Shown here piece after piece: positions 1 to 8,660 of a stretch of 64,000 bases of DNA. The notes beneath the pieces were generated by a model. That model saw nothing but the letters and a program-made list of their open reading frames with translations, had not been told where the DNA came from and searched no databases. A program made the position numbers and the translations under genes. The stretch lies in NCBI RefSeq assembly GCF_046250185.1, contig NZ_CP176469.1. One strand, given 5' to 3'. The first letter of the stretch is position 1; each line of letters opens with the position of its first letter. This DNA is from Litorimonas sp046250185. Its GTDB lineage: Bacteria > Pseudomonadota > Alphaproteobacteria > Caulobacterales > Maricaulaceae.

Positions 1-190
1 ACAATTCGCGCGAAAGGTCTTCGCAATTCTCAATGCCCATGAGGCCGTCAGATTTACGCTCGGCCATAATCTGCACGGTCTGGCGCTTACCCGCCATCAC
101 GCGTACACGCACAATATGCAGGCCAAGGTCTTCAGCCACAGGTTCGGCGAGGGCGAGAATTCGCTCGTCAATATGTGTCTTCGTTTTCAT
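1..190 (-). CDS. rimP: Ribosome maturation factor RimP (N-terminal part, cut by window edge)
   Basis: The reverse strand from the ATG at 190 reads MKTKTHIDERILALAEPVAE and continues with a GLHIVRVRVM segment and a QTVQIMAER segment, the typical start of RimP, which helps mature the 30S ribosomal subunit. Only about 63 residues lie inside the window; the rest, and probably nusA/infB beyond it, continue to the left. In alphaproteobacteria rimP commonly follows trmB, and here it does so after an inserted MscS gene. A hairpin terminator lies just upstream, so rimP probably has its own promoter in about 191-246. Confidence 0.85.
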   Translation of the reverse strand, partial: MKTKTHIDERILALAEPVAEDLGLHIVRVRVMAGKRQTVQIMAERKSDGLMGIENCEDLSREL

Positions 191-246
191 TCAAATCCTT
201 AGTCGGTTTGTCAGTCAATTCGTCTTCGCGCGCTTTTGCAGGCAAT

Positions 247-273
247 AAAAAAGGCGACCCTTTTGGGGTCACC
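247..273 (-). terminator. Rho-independent terminator after the BON-MscS gene
   Basis: On the minus strand an 8-9 base stem (GGTGACCCC with GGGTCGCC, one mismatch, AAAA loop) is followed by a run of six T. It lies about 100 bases after the MscS stop and before rimP, so it should end the MscS transcript. The rest of 191-369 shows nothing else recognisable. Confidence 0.75.
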
Positions 274-369
274 CTGCTGGCATCCTGCGCCAGAGGCTTA
301 TGTCTTGCTGTGCATATAGGCAGGAAATGAGAGTTTGGCAAGGGTAGAATTCACGTCATCAAAAGTATG

Positions 370-1764
370 CTATTCTATTGGCTTACTGCCGTCGAGGAGG
401 TCGGCGTCTTGTCCCGCCAATCGCTCCTCATTCACTTTGTCTTCCAGATGACGATCTTTGGACACATCCATAACAGGCGGCGTAAATTCCGTAGTCTCTT
501 TCTTGGTTCTGGACTTCGCTTTGGTCACAGTTTTATTGGTTTTGTCAGGCTTAGCACTTGACTGGTCCGTGATTGTCTTGAGCGTTCCGTCAAACGCATT
601 TTGCAAACGCAAGCGATAGATTGGCTCCGGCAATGTAAATCCGCCTGCCTCCAAAGCAGACTTCACGGTATGAATAGCCTGGCTGCGAGCTTTGGCGAAA
701 TCAGTATGCGTCTGATCTACCCAGCCATAGAAATCGAGAACGATATTAGAATCCCCCACTGTTTTGATAATCGCAAACGGCTCGGGATCATTTAGAACAA
801 ATTCGTGGGTCCGCAGCGCGTCCATACCAACTTGTATCGCCGAAATGGGATCATCATCCGCATCGACACCCAATTCAAATTCAAACCGTCTTTCAGGGTT
901 AGTCGTGTAGTTAAGTATGATACCCTTAAAAACAGTCGAGTTCGGAATACGCAAATGATTGCCGTCCACAGTCATCAAGATCGTCGCACGAGAGGTTAGC
1001 CTGACGACAATGCCCTCTTTATCATTGATAACGACATGGTCTTTGGCCCGAAATGGCTGACGCAAGCTAAGCATGATTGACGAAATATAATTTTCAAGAG
1101 AGTCGCGCACAGCGAAACCGATTGCGATACCAACAACGCCAGCCCCGCCTAAAATGGTAGCAACAAAGCCCGATGCACCCACAAGGTTTAGCGCAATGAT
1201 CGCGCCAAGCACCCAGAATGCCAGACGTATGATTTGTGAAAATATTTCGGCCAAAAAAGGATTGGGCGCAATCTTTTGCCACAGACTTTTTCGCCGTGCG
1301 AGCCAGCCACCCAGCAGAACGAATGACAAAAATACAATGAAGGACAACAAGATTAGCGGCAGTGCTCTAACGAATTTTTTGCTGTTGACGTTTACGCTTT
1401 CGATGAATGGCGTCACATTTCCTCGCACATCCAGAGTACGGTTTATATTATCTTCAATCGTCACAACGCCCGCCGTTCGGATCGCAATATCGCGGGCATC
1501 CTGAGCTGCCGCATCATTGGCGACTTCGCCGGAGAGCGTAACCACGCCCGCATCGACAGCAACCACTACGCCGTCAATCGCTTCAATTTTTTCGAAGATA
1601 GTAGAGATACGGTCTTGGATTTTTTGATCCGTAGTGTCTTGGGGGCTCAACGCAATGACGGGTTCGGGATCTTCGACAGGCGGTGTATTAGGGACTTGCG
1701 CCAATGCCGAGGCAGAATAGATCGCCCAGATAAGACCGACACAACACAGATAAATAAAACGCAA
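370..1764 (-). CDS. MscS-family mechanosensitive channel with periplasmic BON domain
   Basis: 464 residues. A signal peptide-like N-terminus (about 1-22) is followed by a BON domain (about 46-112; the segment GVVVAVDAGVVTLSGEVAND is characteristic), then hydrophobic helices at about 132-152 and 175-215, the glycine/alanine-rich pore-lining helix (about 205-222) and the MscS beta domain (about 230-300). The charged Lys/Thr-rich tail (about 400-464) is unlike MscS and probably disordered. It is expected to be an inner-membrane channel opened by membrane tension; the BON domain would bind lipid or envelope material in the periplasm. It interrupts the usual trmB-rimP neighbourhood. The terminator at 247-273 closes the unit. 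Confidence 0.85.
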   Translation of the reverse strand: MRFIYLCCVGLIWAIYSASALAQVPNTPPVEDPEPVIALSPQDTTDQKIQDRISTIFEKIEAIDGVVVAVDAGVVTLSGEVANDAAAQDARDIAIRTAGVVTIEDNINRTLDVRGNVTPFIESVNVNSKKFVRALPLILLSFIVFLSFVLLGGWLARRKSLWQKIAPNPFLAEIFSQIIRLAFWVLGAIIALNLVGASGFVATILGGAGVVGIAIGFAVRDSLENYISSIMLSLRQPFRAKDHVVINDKEGIVVRLTSRATILMTVDGNHLRIPNSTVFKGIILNYTTNPERRFEFELGVDADDDPISAIQVGMDALRTHEFVLNDPEPFAIIKTVGDSNIVLDFYGWVDQTHTDFAKARSQAIHTVKSALEAGGFTLPEPIYRLRLQNAFDGTLKTITDQSSAKPDKTNKTVTKAKSRTKKETTEFTPPVMDVSKDRHLEDKVNEERLAGQDADLLDGSKPIE

Positions 1765-1837
1765 GATAAGCTCCTTTCTAGAACCTCACGATAATAACTC
1801 TTGAGGAACCCGTTAGTGCCATTCGTCTAGCAAATAA

Positions 1838-2521
1838 TTACACGCGTTGAAATGTGAAGAAGTGGCCCGTGCGGCCCTCGCGTAGCGCTTTTTTTAGATA
1901 ACGCGTTTCGGGCCAGTCCTCGCCTCGCATGCGCCAATCAGACACTTGCGTTGGCGACCAACTAAATCCGCCATGCCGATAAAACCGCGTCATCGCCCAA
2001 TCGACATAGTGCAAAATGTCACTGCCGAAGCGCAACTCTCCACCTGGCTTAATCACGCGGTGGAGTTCTTGTATAAATTCAGTTCGCAGCAAACGTCGTT
2101 TGTGATGGCGCGTTTTGTGCCAAGGATCAGGAAAGAGGACGAAGACTCGATCCAGCGCACCGTCAGGGATAAGCGACAACACGTCTCGTGCATCCCCGCG
2201 ATGCAGGCGTAAATTCGTCATTGCATGATCATTGATCCCCTTGGTCGCCTTCGCAATACCATTGAGGAACGGCTCAACGCCCAGCAGAGAAACATCGGGA
2301 TTATGTTGCGCCTGCCAGATCAAATGCTCCGCCGCGCCAAAACCAATTTCCAGCCAAAGCGGCCCTTCAAGGCCCGCAAACGGATTTCGGCCTGCCTTAA
2401 TATCGGGACCGACATCAAATTTTGGAAAGACATCATCCATCAATGCCTGTTGCCCAGCCGTCAGAGCTTTGCCCTTGGCGCGTCCAAAAGTTCGGAATTT
2501 CTGAGTATCTCGATTAAACAT
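1838..2521 (-). CDS. trmB: tRNA (guanine-N7-)-methyltransferase TrmB
   Basis: 227 residues, the family's normal length. It shows the SAM-binding segment WLEIGFGAAEHL (about 56-67) and the signature FVLFPDPWHKTRHHKRRL (about 127-144), in which PDPWxKxRHxKRR is diagnostic. It methylates G46 of tRNAs at N7 using S-adenosylmethionine. In relatives trmB follows metK and the XRE regulator; here metK is missing and the regulator directly precedes trmB, separated by an intrinsic terminator, so trmB needs its own promoter or read-through. Confidence 0.95.
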   Translation of the reverse strand: MFNRDTQKFRTFGRAKGKALTAGQQALMDDVFPKFDVGPDIKAGRNPFAGLEGPLWLEIGFGAAEHLIWQAQHNPDVSLLGVEPFLNGIAKATKGINDHAMTNLRLHRGDARDVLSLIPDGALDRVFVLFPDPWHKTRHHKRRLLRTEFIQELHRVIKPGGELRFGSDILHYVDWAMTRFYRHGGFSWSPTQVSDWRMRGEDWPETRYLKKALREGRTGHFFTFQRV

Positions 2522-2560
2522 AGCGCCCGCTCATAGAGCGCGCGGAACTATGTGAAAAGC

Positions 2561-2583
2561 AAAAAAGCCAGGTCAGCCTAGCT
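2561..2583 (-). terminator. Rho-independent terminator overlapping the XRE regulator stop codon
   Basis: Minus-strand AGCTAGG - CTGA - CCTGGCT forms a 7-bp stem (one G-T pair) followed directly by six T. The left arm contains the regulator's last sense codon and its TAG stop, so transcription should end as soon as the gene is read. This separates the regulator unit from trmB. Confidence 0.8.
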
Positions 2584-3012
2584 GTCGTCTTTCTCAGCAT
2601 CTTTAGCGAGCGAACGTGCAAGCTCCAGAATTTGACGACGCACAGCTTTATTCTTGATTTGACTGACCGCTTTGGCCAAGGCCACACCGTCCGACGAATT
2701 AATAAAATCGTAGACGATTGGCATTTGATCGTCTTCACCAAACTCTGCGTGATCAATTCCGTCAGACAGCCCATCAAAGAAAAACCCGATCGGCACATTC
2801 AGGACGTCGGAGATTTTCCATAGACGGCTCGCGCCGATACGGTTCGAGCCACGCTCATATTTTTGAACCTGTTGAAATGTAACTCCGAGTTGATCTCCGA
2901 GTTTTTCTTGGCTCATTTTCATCACTTGACGGCGGAGGCGAACCCGCGTGCCAACATGAATATCGACTGGATTGGGCGACCGAGGCCCCTTAACTGCTGT
3001 CATAGATTTCAT
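2578..3012 (-). CDS. XRE-family helix-turn-helix regulator (PraR/PhrR-like)
   Basis: 144 residues. The HTH lies at about 18-75: VRLRRQVMKMSQEKLGDQLG, then VTFQQVQKYERGSNRIGASR, closely matching the PraR/PhrR regulators that sit next to lnt and metK in many alphaproteobacteria. The C-terminal half (about 80-144) is charged and helical, as in the family. It is a cytoplasmic DNA-binding regulator; in rhizobia relatives affect surface properties and stress responses, but its targets here are unknown. It lies downstream of lnt on the same strand and is ended by an intrinsic terminator that overlaps its stop codon. Confidence 0.85.
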   Translation of the reverse strand: MKSMTAVKGPRSPNPVDIHVGTRVRLRRQVMKMSQEKLGDQLGVTFQQVQKYERGSNRIGASRLWKISDVLNVPIGFFFDGLSDGIDHAEFGEDDQMPIVYDFINSSDGVALAKAVSQIKNKAVRRQILELARSLAKDAEKDDS

Positions 3013-3060
3013 CCCTTTATGTTCGGTGCTGTGGTGCCCCCACCTGGAACGAACAAAATA

Positions 3061-4689
3061 TTAAGTGCGACGCAGTCCCAACCTGCGTCTGGTGAAAAGG
3101 TGTATGCAACTTATTAATGAATTGATCAAGGCAATGATAAAAGTGACAAGTGATGTTGCCATTTTTGCATCCAAACTTTTAGGTAGAACTGTATCAATAT
3201 GAAACGCGTCATCCATATTTATCTGCGTCACAATTTGTCCGTATGGGTCAATCATTGCGGAGAGACCGTTGGACGCTGAACGCACTATGGGCAGCCCCTC
3301 TTCTATCGCGCGGTAACGCGCAATATTAGCGTGCTGCGCTGGGCCCCAAGTTTTTCCGTACCACGCGTCATTTGTTTGATTAATAATTAATTGCGCCGGA
3401 CGCACAGCATCTCTGGGCGTCAGCCCTGGGAAGTCGGCCTCATAACAAATTTGCGCGCTCACTCTCGGCAGTCCAGGAATATCAATAAGAGTTTTTTCGG
3501 GGGCAGCTGAAATCGACGCGAGCGCTGTCGAAAATACGGGGAAGTTATAGGATTCCAACCATTTGCCGCCCGGGAAAAATTCACCAAATGGCACTAATCG
3601 GTGCTTGTCATTCACAGCGACAATCGCGGGATAACCACCTGCATCAAACTCCACCGCAACTGAACTATTATAATAATTCGTGATAGGTTCTCCGCCGCGT
3701 GGATGTGGCATGATTTCAGACCGCAAAGAATTCATAATCCAAACGGGCGGCGAATTATCCACGGATAGCAAATCGCGCCCCATCGCATTTAATAGCGGCG
3801 CATTATCCATAGCCAGTCCATTGACCGCACCCTCTGGCCAGATGACATGCGTCACATCCTCCGCGCCAGGTGCGATGGAGGCGGTTAGGAATTGATTAAC
3901 TATAGCATTGGATTTTTCGGCATTAAACTTGTCAGCTTGCGAGAATGGAACGCTCACGAGGCGAATATTAACATTTGGCACGGTCTCAGTCTTTGCGTCC
4001 GACAAACGGACATGCCCGAACCCGTATAATCCTGCCAATATTAGTCCGGACAACGCTGCCCCTACCAGTCGTGTTTTGGCAGTGAACAATAAAGCCACAG
4101 ACCCGCTGAGGAACAACACTACCCAACTTAGCCCGTAAATATTGCCAAGACTGGCGAATTGCGATGGGCGTGAACCTGCCTCAAAAATATAGCCCGGCAA
4201 GTTCCAAGGAAAGCCTCCAAACGCATGACCTCTTGCCAATTCTGCCAGCATCATCGCGGCTGAAAATGCGATCACTGCGGATAAGCCAGTAAGCCGCCAG
4301 CGTACAAAAACCCCACCCGCTAAGCCCCAAAATACGGCCAGCAATGCCGCGAGCGCCAAGACGGCGGGCGGCATGATTGGAATAAATTCTGGCCCCCGCG
4401 CAATAAAGGCAGACCCAACCCAAAATATACCTGCGCCGAAAAACCCAAGCCCCTGCCAAAATGCGGTGCTGAGGCCCGCTTTAAATTGTGGGTTGGTCTG
4501 CCCGACAAGCACAAGTCTTAGAAATAAGAGGGCAAAGCTGATCAGGCCCAACGGCCAAAGATGCAGAGGGGCAAACGCAAAGACAGCCAGTGCGCCGCAT
4601 AAAAAACCAATCCCACGACCCATCCAACCTTCGTAGCGTAGCCAGAGTGGCGCAGCGAATGTCTCGCTCGTCATCTTGGCGGGTGTCAT
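3061..4689 (-). CDS. lnt: Apolipoprotein N-acyltransferase
   Basis: 542 residues. Six to seven hydrophobic helices fill the first 230 or so residues, followed by a nitrilase-type periplasmic domain. The catalytic triad is visible: Glu in VIWPEGAVN (about 285), Lys in NDKHRLVPFGEFFPG (about 355) and Cys in AQICYEADFPG (about 414). It adds the third acyl chain to the N-terminal Cys of lipoproteins in the inner membrane; several lipoproteins in this window (C39-like, CreA-like, MsrA, M48) would be substrates. It follows the corC-like gene by 3 bases. A second in-frame Met five codons in is an alternative start. Confidence 0.95.
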   Translation of the reverse strand: MTPAKMTSETFAAPLWLRYEGWMGRGIGFLCGALAVFAFAPLHLWPLGLISFALLFLRLVLVGQTNPQFKAGLSTAFWQGLGFFGAGIFWVGSAFIARGPEFIPIMPPAVLALAALLAVFWGLAGGVFVRWRLTGLSAVIAFSAAMMLAELARGHAFGGFPWNLPGYIFEAGSRPSQFASLGNIYGLSWVVLFLSGSVALLFTAKTRLVGAALSGLILAGLYGFGHVRLSDAKTETVPNVNIRLVSVPFSQADKFNAEKSNAIVNQFLTASIAPGAEDVTHVIWPEGAVNGLAMDNAPLLNAMGRDLLSVDNSPPVWIMNSLRSEIMPHPRGGEPITNYYNSSVAVEFDAGGYPAIVAVNDKHRLVPFGEFFPGGKWLESYNFPVFSTALASISAAPEKTLIDIPGLPRVSAQICYEADFPGLTPRDAVRPAQLIINQTNDAWYGKTWGPAQHANIARYRAIEEGLPIVRSASNGLSAMIDPYGQIVTQINMDDAFHIDTVLPKSLDAKMATSLVTFIIALINSLISCIHLFTRRRLGLRRT

Positions 4690-4692
4690 GGG

Positions 4693-5607
4693 TTAGCCAT
4701 CGACAATCGTATCCTGGCTTTCGTCAAATGCTGGAGTTTTGTCGTCATTACGACTAACATCATTGATCCGCAAACGCTTCACGCGACGGGGATCAGCATC
4801 AATCACTTCAAATTCTAAACCGCCGGGATGCAGCACAATCTCGCCGCGTTCGGGGACGCGCCCCGCAATCCGAAAGACCAGCCCGCCCAGAGTATCGACC
4901 TCGTCTTCTTCGTCATCGGTTGCGAAATCTCGGCCGAGTGTCGCCTCAAAGCGGTCAATCGTAATCCGCGCATCAGCCTCCCAAACGGAACGCCCACCCT
5001 TGCCAGTCACGATTTGCACTTCTGGTTCAATCTCGTCATGCTCATCGTCAATATCGCCCACGATCGGTTCGATCAGGTCTTCAATCGTCACAAGGCCATC
5101 TGTGCCGCCATATTCATCGACTACAATCGCCATATGTGTCCGCCGCGCCTGCATCCGCCGCAAGAGGTCTTGGGCGAGCATAGACGGCGGCACAAATAGG
5201 ACCGGACGGCGAATATATTGAATGACTTTTTTGTTGGGATACGTTTTCCCGCTGCGCCCTTTGGCGTCCAGCATTAAGTAGGGCAGCACATCTTTGATAT
5301 GCACCATGCCTATCGGTTCATCCAAAGATTCGCGATAAACAGGGACGCGCGAATGGCCCGCCTCCTTCAACGCCGCTGACAACTCGGTTAGGGTTGCGCT
5401 GGTTTCAACGGCGACAATATCTGCGCGTGGCACCATAACGTCTTCGACGCGCAAAAGGTGAAATCGTTCCGCCGCGTGCATCATCAATTTTTGAGCCGCC
5501 GCATTTTCCTCACCCTTGGTCGGAACAGCTTCGGCATTTGCATCCGCCGTCTCTCCGCGACGGAATAATTTCCCGAGTAAACTCGGCGATGGTTCGTCAT
5601 TGCTCAT
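4693..5607 (-). CDS. corC: CBS-domain protein of the CorC/TlyC (HlyC) family
   Basis: 304 residues: a short acidic N-terminus, paired CBS domains (about 50-180; RVEDVMVPRADIVAVE and VVDEYGGTDGLVTIEDLIEP are hallmarks) and a C-terminal CorC_HlyC transporter-associated domain (about 200-285). There is no DUF21 membrane region, so this is the short cytoplasmic CorC type linked to magnesium/cobalt efflux or divalent-cation sensing. It sits in the conserved phoH-ybeY-corC-lnt run with 3-6 base gaps, implying one transcript. The symbol is by family resemblance; the real substrate is uncertain. Confidence 0.85.
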   Translation of the reverse strand: MSNDEPSPSLLGKLFRRGETADANAEAVPTKGEENAAAQKLMMHAAERFHLLRVEDVMVPRADIVAVETSATLTELSAALKEAGHSRVPVYRESLDEPIGMVHIKDVLPYLMLDAKGRSGKTYPNKKVIQYIRRPVLFVPPSMLAQDLLRRMQARRTHMAIVVDEYGGTDGLVTIEDLIEPIVGDIDDEHDEIEPEVQIVTGKGGRSVWEADARITIDRFEATLGRDFATDDEEDEVDTLGGLVFRIAGRVPERGEIVLHPGGLEFEVIDADPRRVKRLRINDVSRNDDKTPAFDESQDTIVDG

Positions 5608-5613
5608 AGTCGT

Positions 5614-6063
5614 TCAAGCGTCCTGATTTTCATATGGATTGTCAATGCCCAAGCGCTGCAGTGCGCGAATTTCCAAAGCTTCCATAATGTCGGCCTCATC
5701 TTTGTCTTCATGGTCATAGCCCTGCAAATGCAAATAGCCGTGAATGAGTAAATGACTGGTATGTGCGGCAAATGTTTTATCCGCCGCCTCCGCCTCGCGG
5801 GCTACCGTTTCAAATGCCAGGATAATATCGCCCAGCAGCGGGCCGTCTTGCGGAAATGACAAAACATTGGTCGGCGTGTCTTTGTGGCGGTAATCGCGGT
5901 TGAGGACTTGCACATGGGCGTCGTCTGAAAACACAACTGACAATTCGCCCGTTCGCGCATCCGTTAGAACAGCTTGAGCCGCGTCAATCGCAGCCGCCAC
6001 GTCTAGCTCCGGCCAGTCACCAGCTTGGAACAATACGTCAATGTCAGGGGGCGTCTGGGCCAT
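5614..6063 (-). CDS. ybeY: Endoribonuclease YbeY
   Basis: 149 residues, normal for the family. The zinc-binding signature HLLIHGYLHLQGYDHEDKDE (about 103-122) supplies the three His ligands, and NVLSFPQDGPLLGDI (about 65-79) is the other conserved block. It is a single-strand endoribonuclease for 16S rRNA 3' maturation and ribosome quality control. It is packed between phoH and the corC-like gene with gaps of about 6 bases, so it is almost certainly co-transcribed. Confidence 0.95.
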   Translation of the reverse strand: MAQTPPDIDVLFQAGDWPELDVAAAIDAAQAVLTDARTGELSVVFSDDAHVQVLNRDYRHKDTPTNVLSFPQDGPLLGDIILAFETVAREAEAADKTFAAHTSHLLIHGYLHLQGYDHEDKDEADIMEALEIRALQRLGIDNPYENQDA

Positions 6064-6069
6064 GCGTTT

Positions 6070-7020
6070 TTAGGTCTTCGCATCCTTGTCGTAAGCGTTA
6101 ACAATTTTGCCTACGAGCGGGTGACGTACGACGTCAGAGGCCAGAAATTCGATTTGACTGATGCCTTTGATGTCTTGCAAGATTGTCAAGGCGTGGGCGA
6201 GGCCAGAGATTTGGCCATGCGGCAAATCAGATTGGCTTGGGTCGCCCGTCACAGCGTATTTCGCCCGTTCGCCTAGACGGGTCAGCACCATCTTCATTTG
6301 TGGAATTGTCGCGTTCTGCGCTTCGTCAATCACGACGAAGGCGTCTGATAATGTCCGTCCCCGCATGAAAGCCAGTGGCGCAACTTCGATATCGCCAGCC
6401 GCGCGGCGACGGTCCACTTCATCGCGACCCAAAACCGCATGAAGCGCATCCCAAATCGGCTGCATATAGGGATCAACTTTTTCGTTCATGTCCCCCGGCA
6501 AGAAACCCAATCGCTCACCCGCTTCCACCGCAGGGCGGCAGGCGATGAACTTTGCGACTTCCCCACGCGCTAGCAATGACGCGCCGTAAGCAGTGGCCAG
6601 AAAAGTCTTACCCGTTCCCGCTGGGCCTACCCCGAAACAGATCGTATCGTCGCGCATGGCGTGAATAAATTTTTCTTGGCGCGGCGTCTTTGGTACAATC
6701 GGGCTGCGGCGCGGGAAGGGAATAATCGCATCGACCTTGGCCGCTTTGACTTTCCCTGTACCCATAGCACGGATCAACGCGCGAATGTCAGAGGGCCCGC
6801 ACGGCCAACCGCGCTCTAGCCGTTGGTAGATTTCCTTGACCAACTCACCCGCACGAGACCTACTCGGCCCATCGCCATTGATATGAACCGCCGCCCCAGG
6901 TGCCTCGATATAGACCCCAAAGGCCTCCTCGATCAGCGCCAAATGCGCATGGTTAGGCCCGCATAATTTGCGCACCAAATCAGCGTCGTTAAATTCAAAT
7001 ATTTCAGTTTGTTTAGACAT
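6070..7020 (-). CDS. phoH: PhoH-family ATPase (YbeZ)
   Basis: 316 residues. Walker A is GVGPAGTGKTFLA (about 130-142), Walker B is AFVVIDEAQNAT (about 228-239), and GDPSQSDLP (about 258-266) is the usual PhoH motif. It is a cytoplasmic P-loop ATPase that in other bacteria partners YbeY in rRNA processing, consistent with the ybeY gene 6 bases downstream. Position and order match the alphaproteobacterial miaB-phoH-ybeY-corC-lnt operon. Confidence 0.93.
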   Translation of the reverse strand: MSKQTEIFEFNDADLVRKLCGPNHAHLALIEEAFGVYIEAPGAAVHINGDGPSRSRAGELVKEIYQRLERGWPCGPSDIRALIRAMGTGKVKAAKVDAIIPFPRRSPIVPKTPRQEKFIHAMRDDTICFGVGPAGTGKTFLATAYGASLLARGEVAKFIACRPAVEAGERLGFLPGDMNEKVDPYMQPIWDALHAVLGRDEVDRRRAAGDIEVAPLAFMRGRTLSDAFVVIDEAQNATIPQMKMVLTRLGERAKYAVTGDPSQSDLPHGQISGLAHALTILQDIKGISQIEFLASDVVRHPLVGKIVNAYDKDAKT

Positions 7021-7062
7021 GAGTTCCAGATAGGGAATGTTGCGGCAGATTACTAGCCATGA

Positions 7063-8565
7063 TCATGGCGCCAAATGCCCCACCAAAGAGTTCCGTCCTG
7101 CATCTGTGATCACCACATTCACGATTTGGCCGACCAGTTCTGCGGGGCCGTCAAAGTGAGTGCCTTGGAGGTAGGGCGAGCGACCGAAGAGTTGGCCATC
7201 TTCGCGGCCTGTGCCTTCGACCAAGACTGATAATGTCCGCCCGATTAAGGATTTGTTGAAATCATGCTGTTGCGTGTAGAGCAAATCTTGGAGGCGTTTG
7301 AGCCGCTCTGATTTTATAGCCTCAGGGACCTGTCGCGGCATAGATGCGCCGGGTGTGCCAGGGCGAGTCGAATATTTAAACGAGAAGCTGGAGCCGTAGC
7401 CGATCTCCTCAACGCAGGCCATTGTCTGCTCAAAATCGGCATCGGTTTCCCCTGGGAAGCCCACGATGAAATCACCTGACAGCGCAATGTCTGGCCGTGC
7501 CGCGCGTATTTTAGCAATTAATTGCTTATAATGTTCGTAGGTGTGATCACGGTTCATCGCGCGTAAAATCTTATCACTGCCTGCTTGGATCGGGAGATGA
7601 AGATACGGCATAAGCTTTGGCTCTGCGCCGATAACTCGAATTAATTCATCGTCCATATCGCGTGGGTGGGACGTGGTGAACCGAATACGATCAATACCGC
7701 CGATGAGCGCCACATGTTGGATCAATTCGCCTAAGCTCCAGTCGCGACCATCTGGCCCTTCGGCGGAGTAAGCATTGACGTTCTGCCCGATCAAAGTGAT
7801 TTCCCGCACGCCTTGGCTCGCCAGCGAGCGTGCTTCTGCCACGATTTGCGAAACAGGGCGGGAAACCTCCGCACCACGTGTATAGGGAACGACACAGAAG
7901 GTGCAGAATTTATCGCACCCCTCTTGGATCGTCAGGAACGAACTAAACCCCTTGGGCTTACGGGCTTCTGGAAGTTGGTCGAATTTTTCTAAAGTATCAA
8001 AATCCACTTCCAGCACATCACCTGTTTGGCGATGCACTTTGGCAATCATTTCAGGCAACTTATGGTAGGTCTGCGGCCCCAGCACCATATCAACGACGGG
8101 GGCGCGGCGCATAATCTCAGCCCCCTCTGCTTGCGCGACGCAGCCTGCAACGGCGACTTTCATATCGGGCTTATTGTGCTCTTTGTGCTGCCGAATACGG
8201 CCCAGCTCGGAATAGACTTTGTCCGCAGCCTTCTCGCGAATATGGCAAGTATTGAGAATGACGAGGTCGGCATCATCAGGCTTATCGACAGGCGCGTATC
8301 CGATGGGCGACAGCACATCCGCCATACGCTCGCTGTCATAGACATTCATCTGACAACCATAAGTCTTGATGAAAACCTTTTTGGTCGGCGTAACATCCAG
8401 GGTTGCGCCGTCTGCGGCTTTCGCAATGACAGGCGCATCAATATCTCGCGCTTGAGTATGGCTTAGAGGTTGTGAGGTAACATTGCCGTCCGCAGCTGTT
8501 GTGCCAGCTTTTGGAGCGTCAACGTTACGGGACGCGTTTTTATCGCGCGGTAACAGGACGGTCAT
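7063..8565 (-). CDS. miaB: tRNA-2-methylthio-N6-dimethylallyladenosine synthase MiaB
   Basis: 500 residues: an N-terminal methylthiotransferase domain (FIKTYGCQMNVYDSERM, about 66-82), a radical-SAM core with the CxxxCxxC cluster in EGCDKFCTFCVVPYTRG (about 216-232) and a C-terminal TRAM domain (about 430-495). It converts i6A37 to ms2i6A37 in tRNAs using two [4Fe-4S] clusters. The first 60 residues before the methylthiotransferase domain are a low-complexity extension longer than in most MiaB proteins; no in-frame Met lies nearer to the domain, so the extension is probably genuine. It heads the miaB-phoH-ybeY run. Confidence 0.95.
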   Translation of the reverse strand: MTVLLPRDKNASRNVDAPKAGTTAADGNVTSQPLSHTQARDIDAPVIAKAADGATLDVTPTKKVFIKTYGCQMNVYDSERMADVLSPIGYAPVDKPDDADLVILNTCHIREKAADKVYSELGRIRQHKEHNKPDMKVAVAGCVAQAEGAEIMRRAPVVDMVLGPQTYHKLPEMIAKVHRQTGDVLEVDFDTLEKFDQLPEARKPKGFSSFLTIQEGCDKFCTFCVVPYTRGAEVSRPVSQIVAEARSLASQGVREITLIGQNVNAYSAEGPDGRDWSLGELIQHVALIGGIDRIRFTTSHPRDMDDELIRVIGAEPKLMPYLHLPIQAGSDKILRAMNRDHTYEHYKQLIAKIRAARPDIALSGDFIVGFPGETDADFEQTMACVEEIGYGSSFSFKYSTRPGTPGASMPRQVPEAIKSERLKRLQDLLYTQQHDFNKSLIGRTLSVLVEGTGREDGQLFGRSPYLQGTHFDGPAELVGQIVNVVITDAGRNSLVGHLAP

Positions 8566-8660
8566 GTGGTAACTCTCATTGGTTTCGTGCGCGGGCTATA
8601 GCGGGGAGTTGGGAGCGGCGCAAGTTTGCAATATTTGAATAAATGTAATTATATAGCTTT

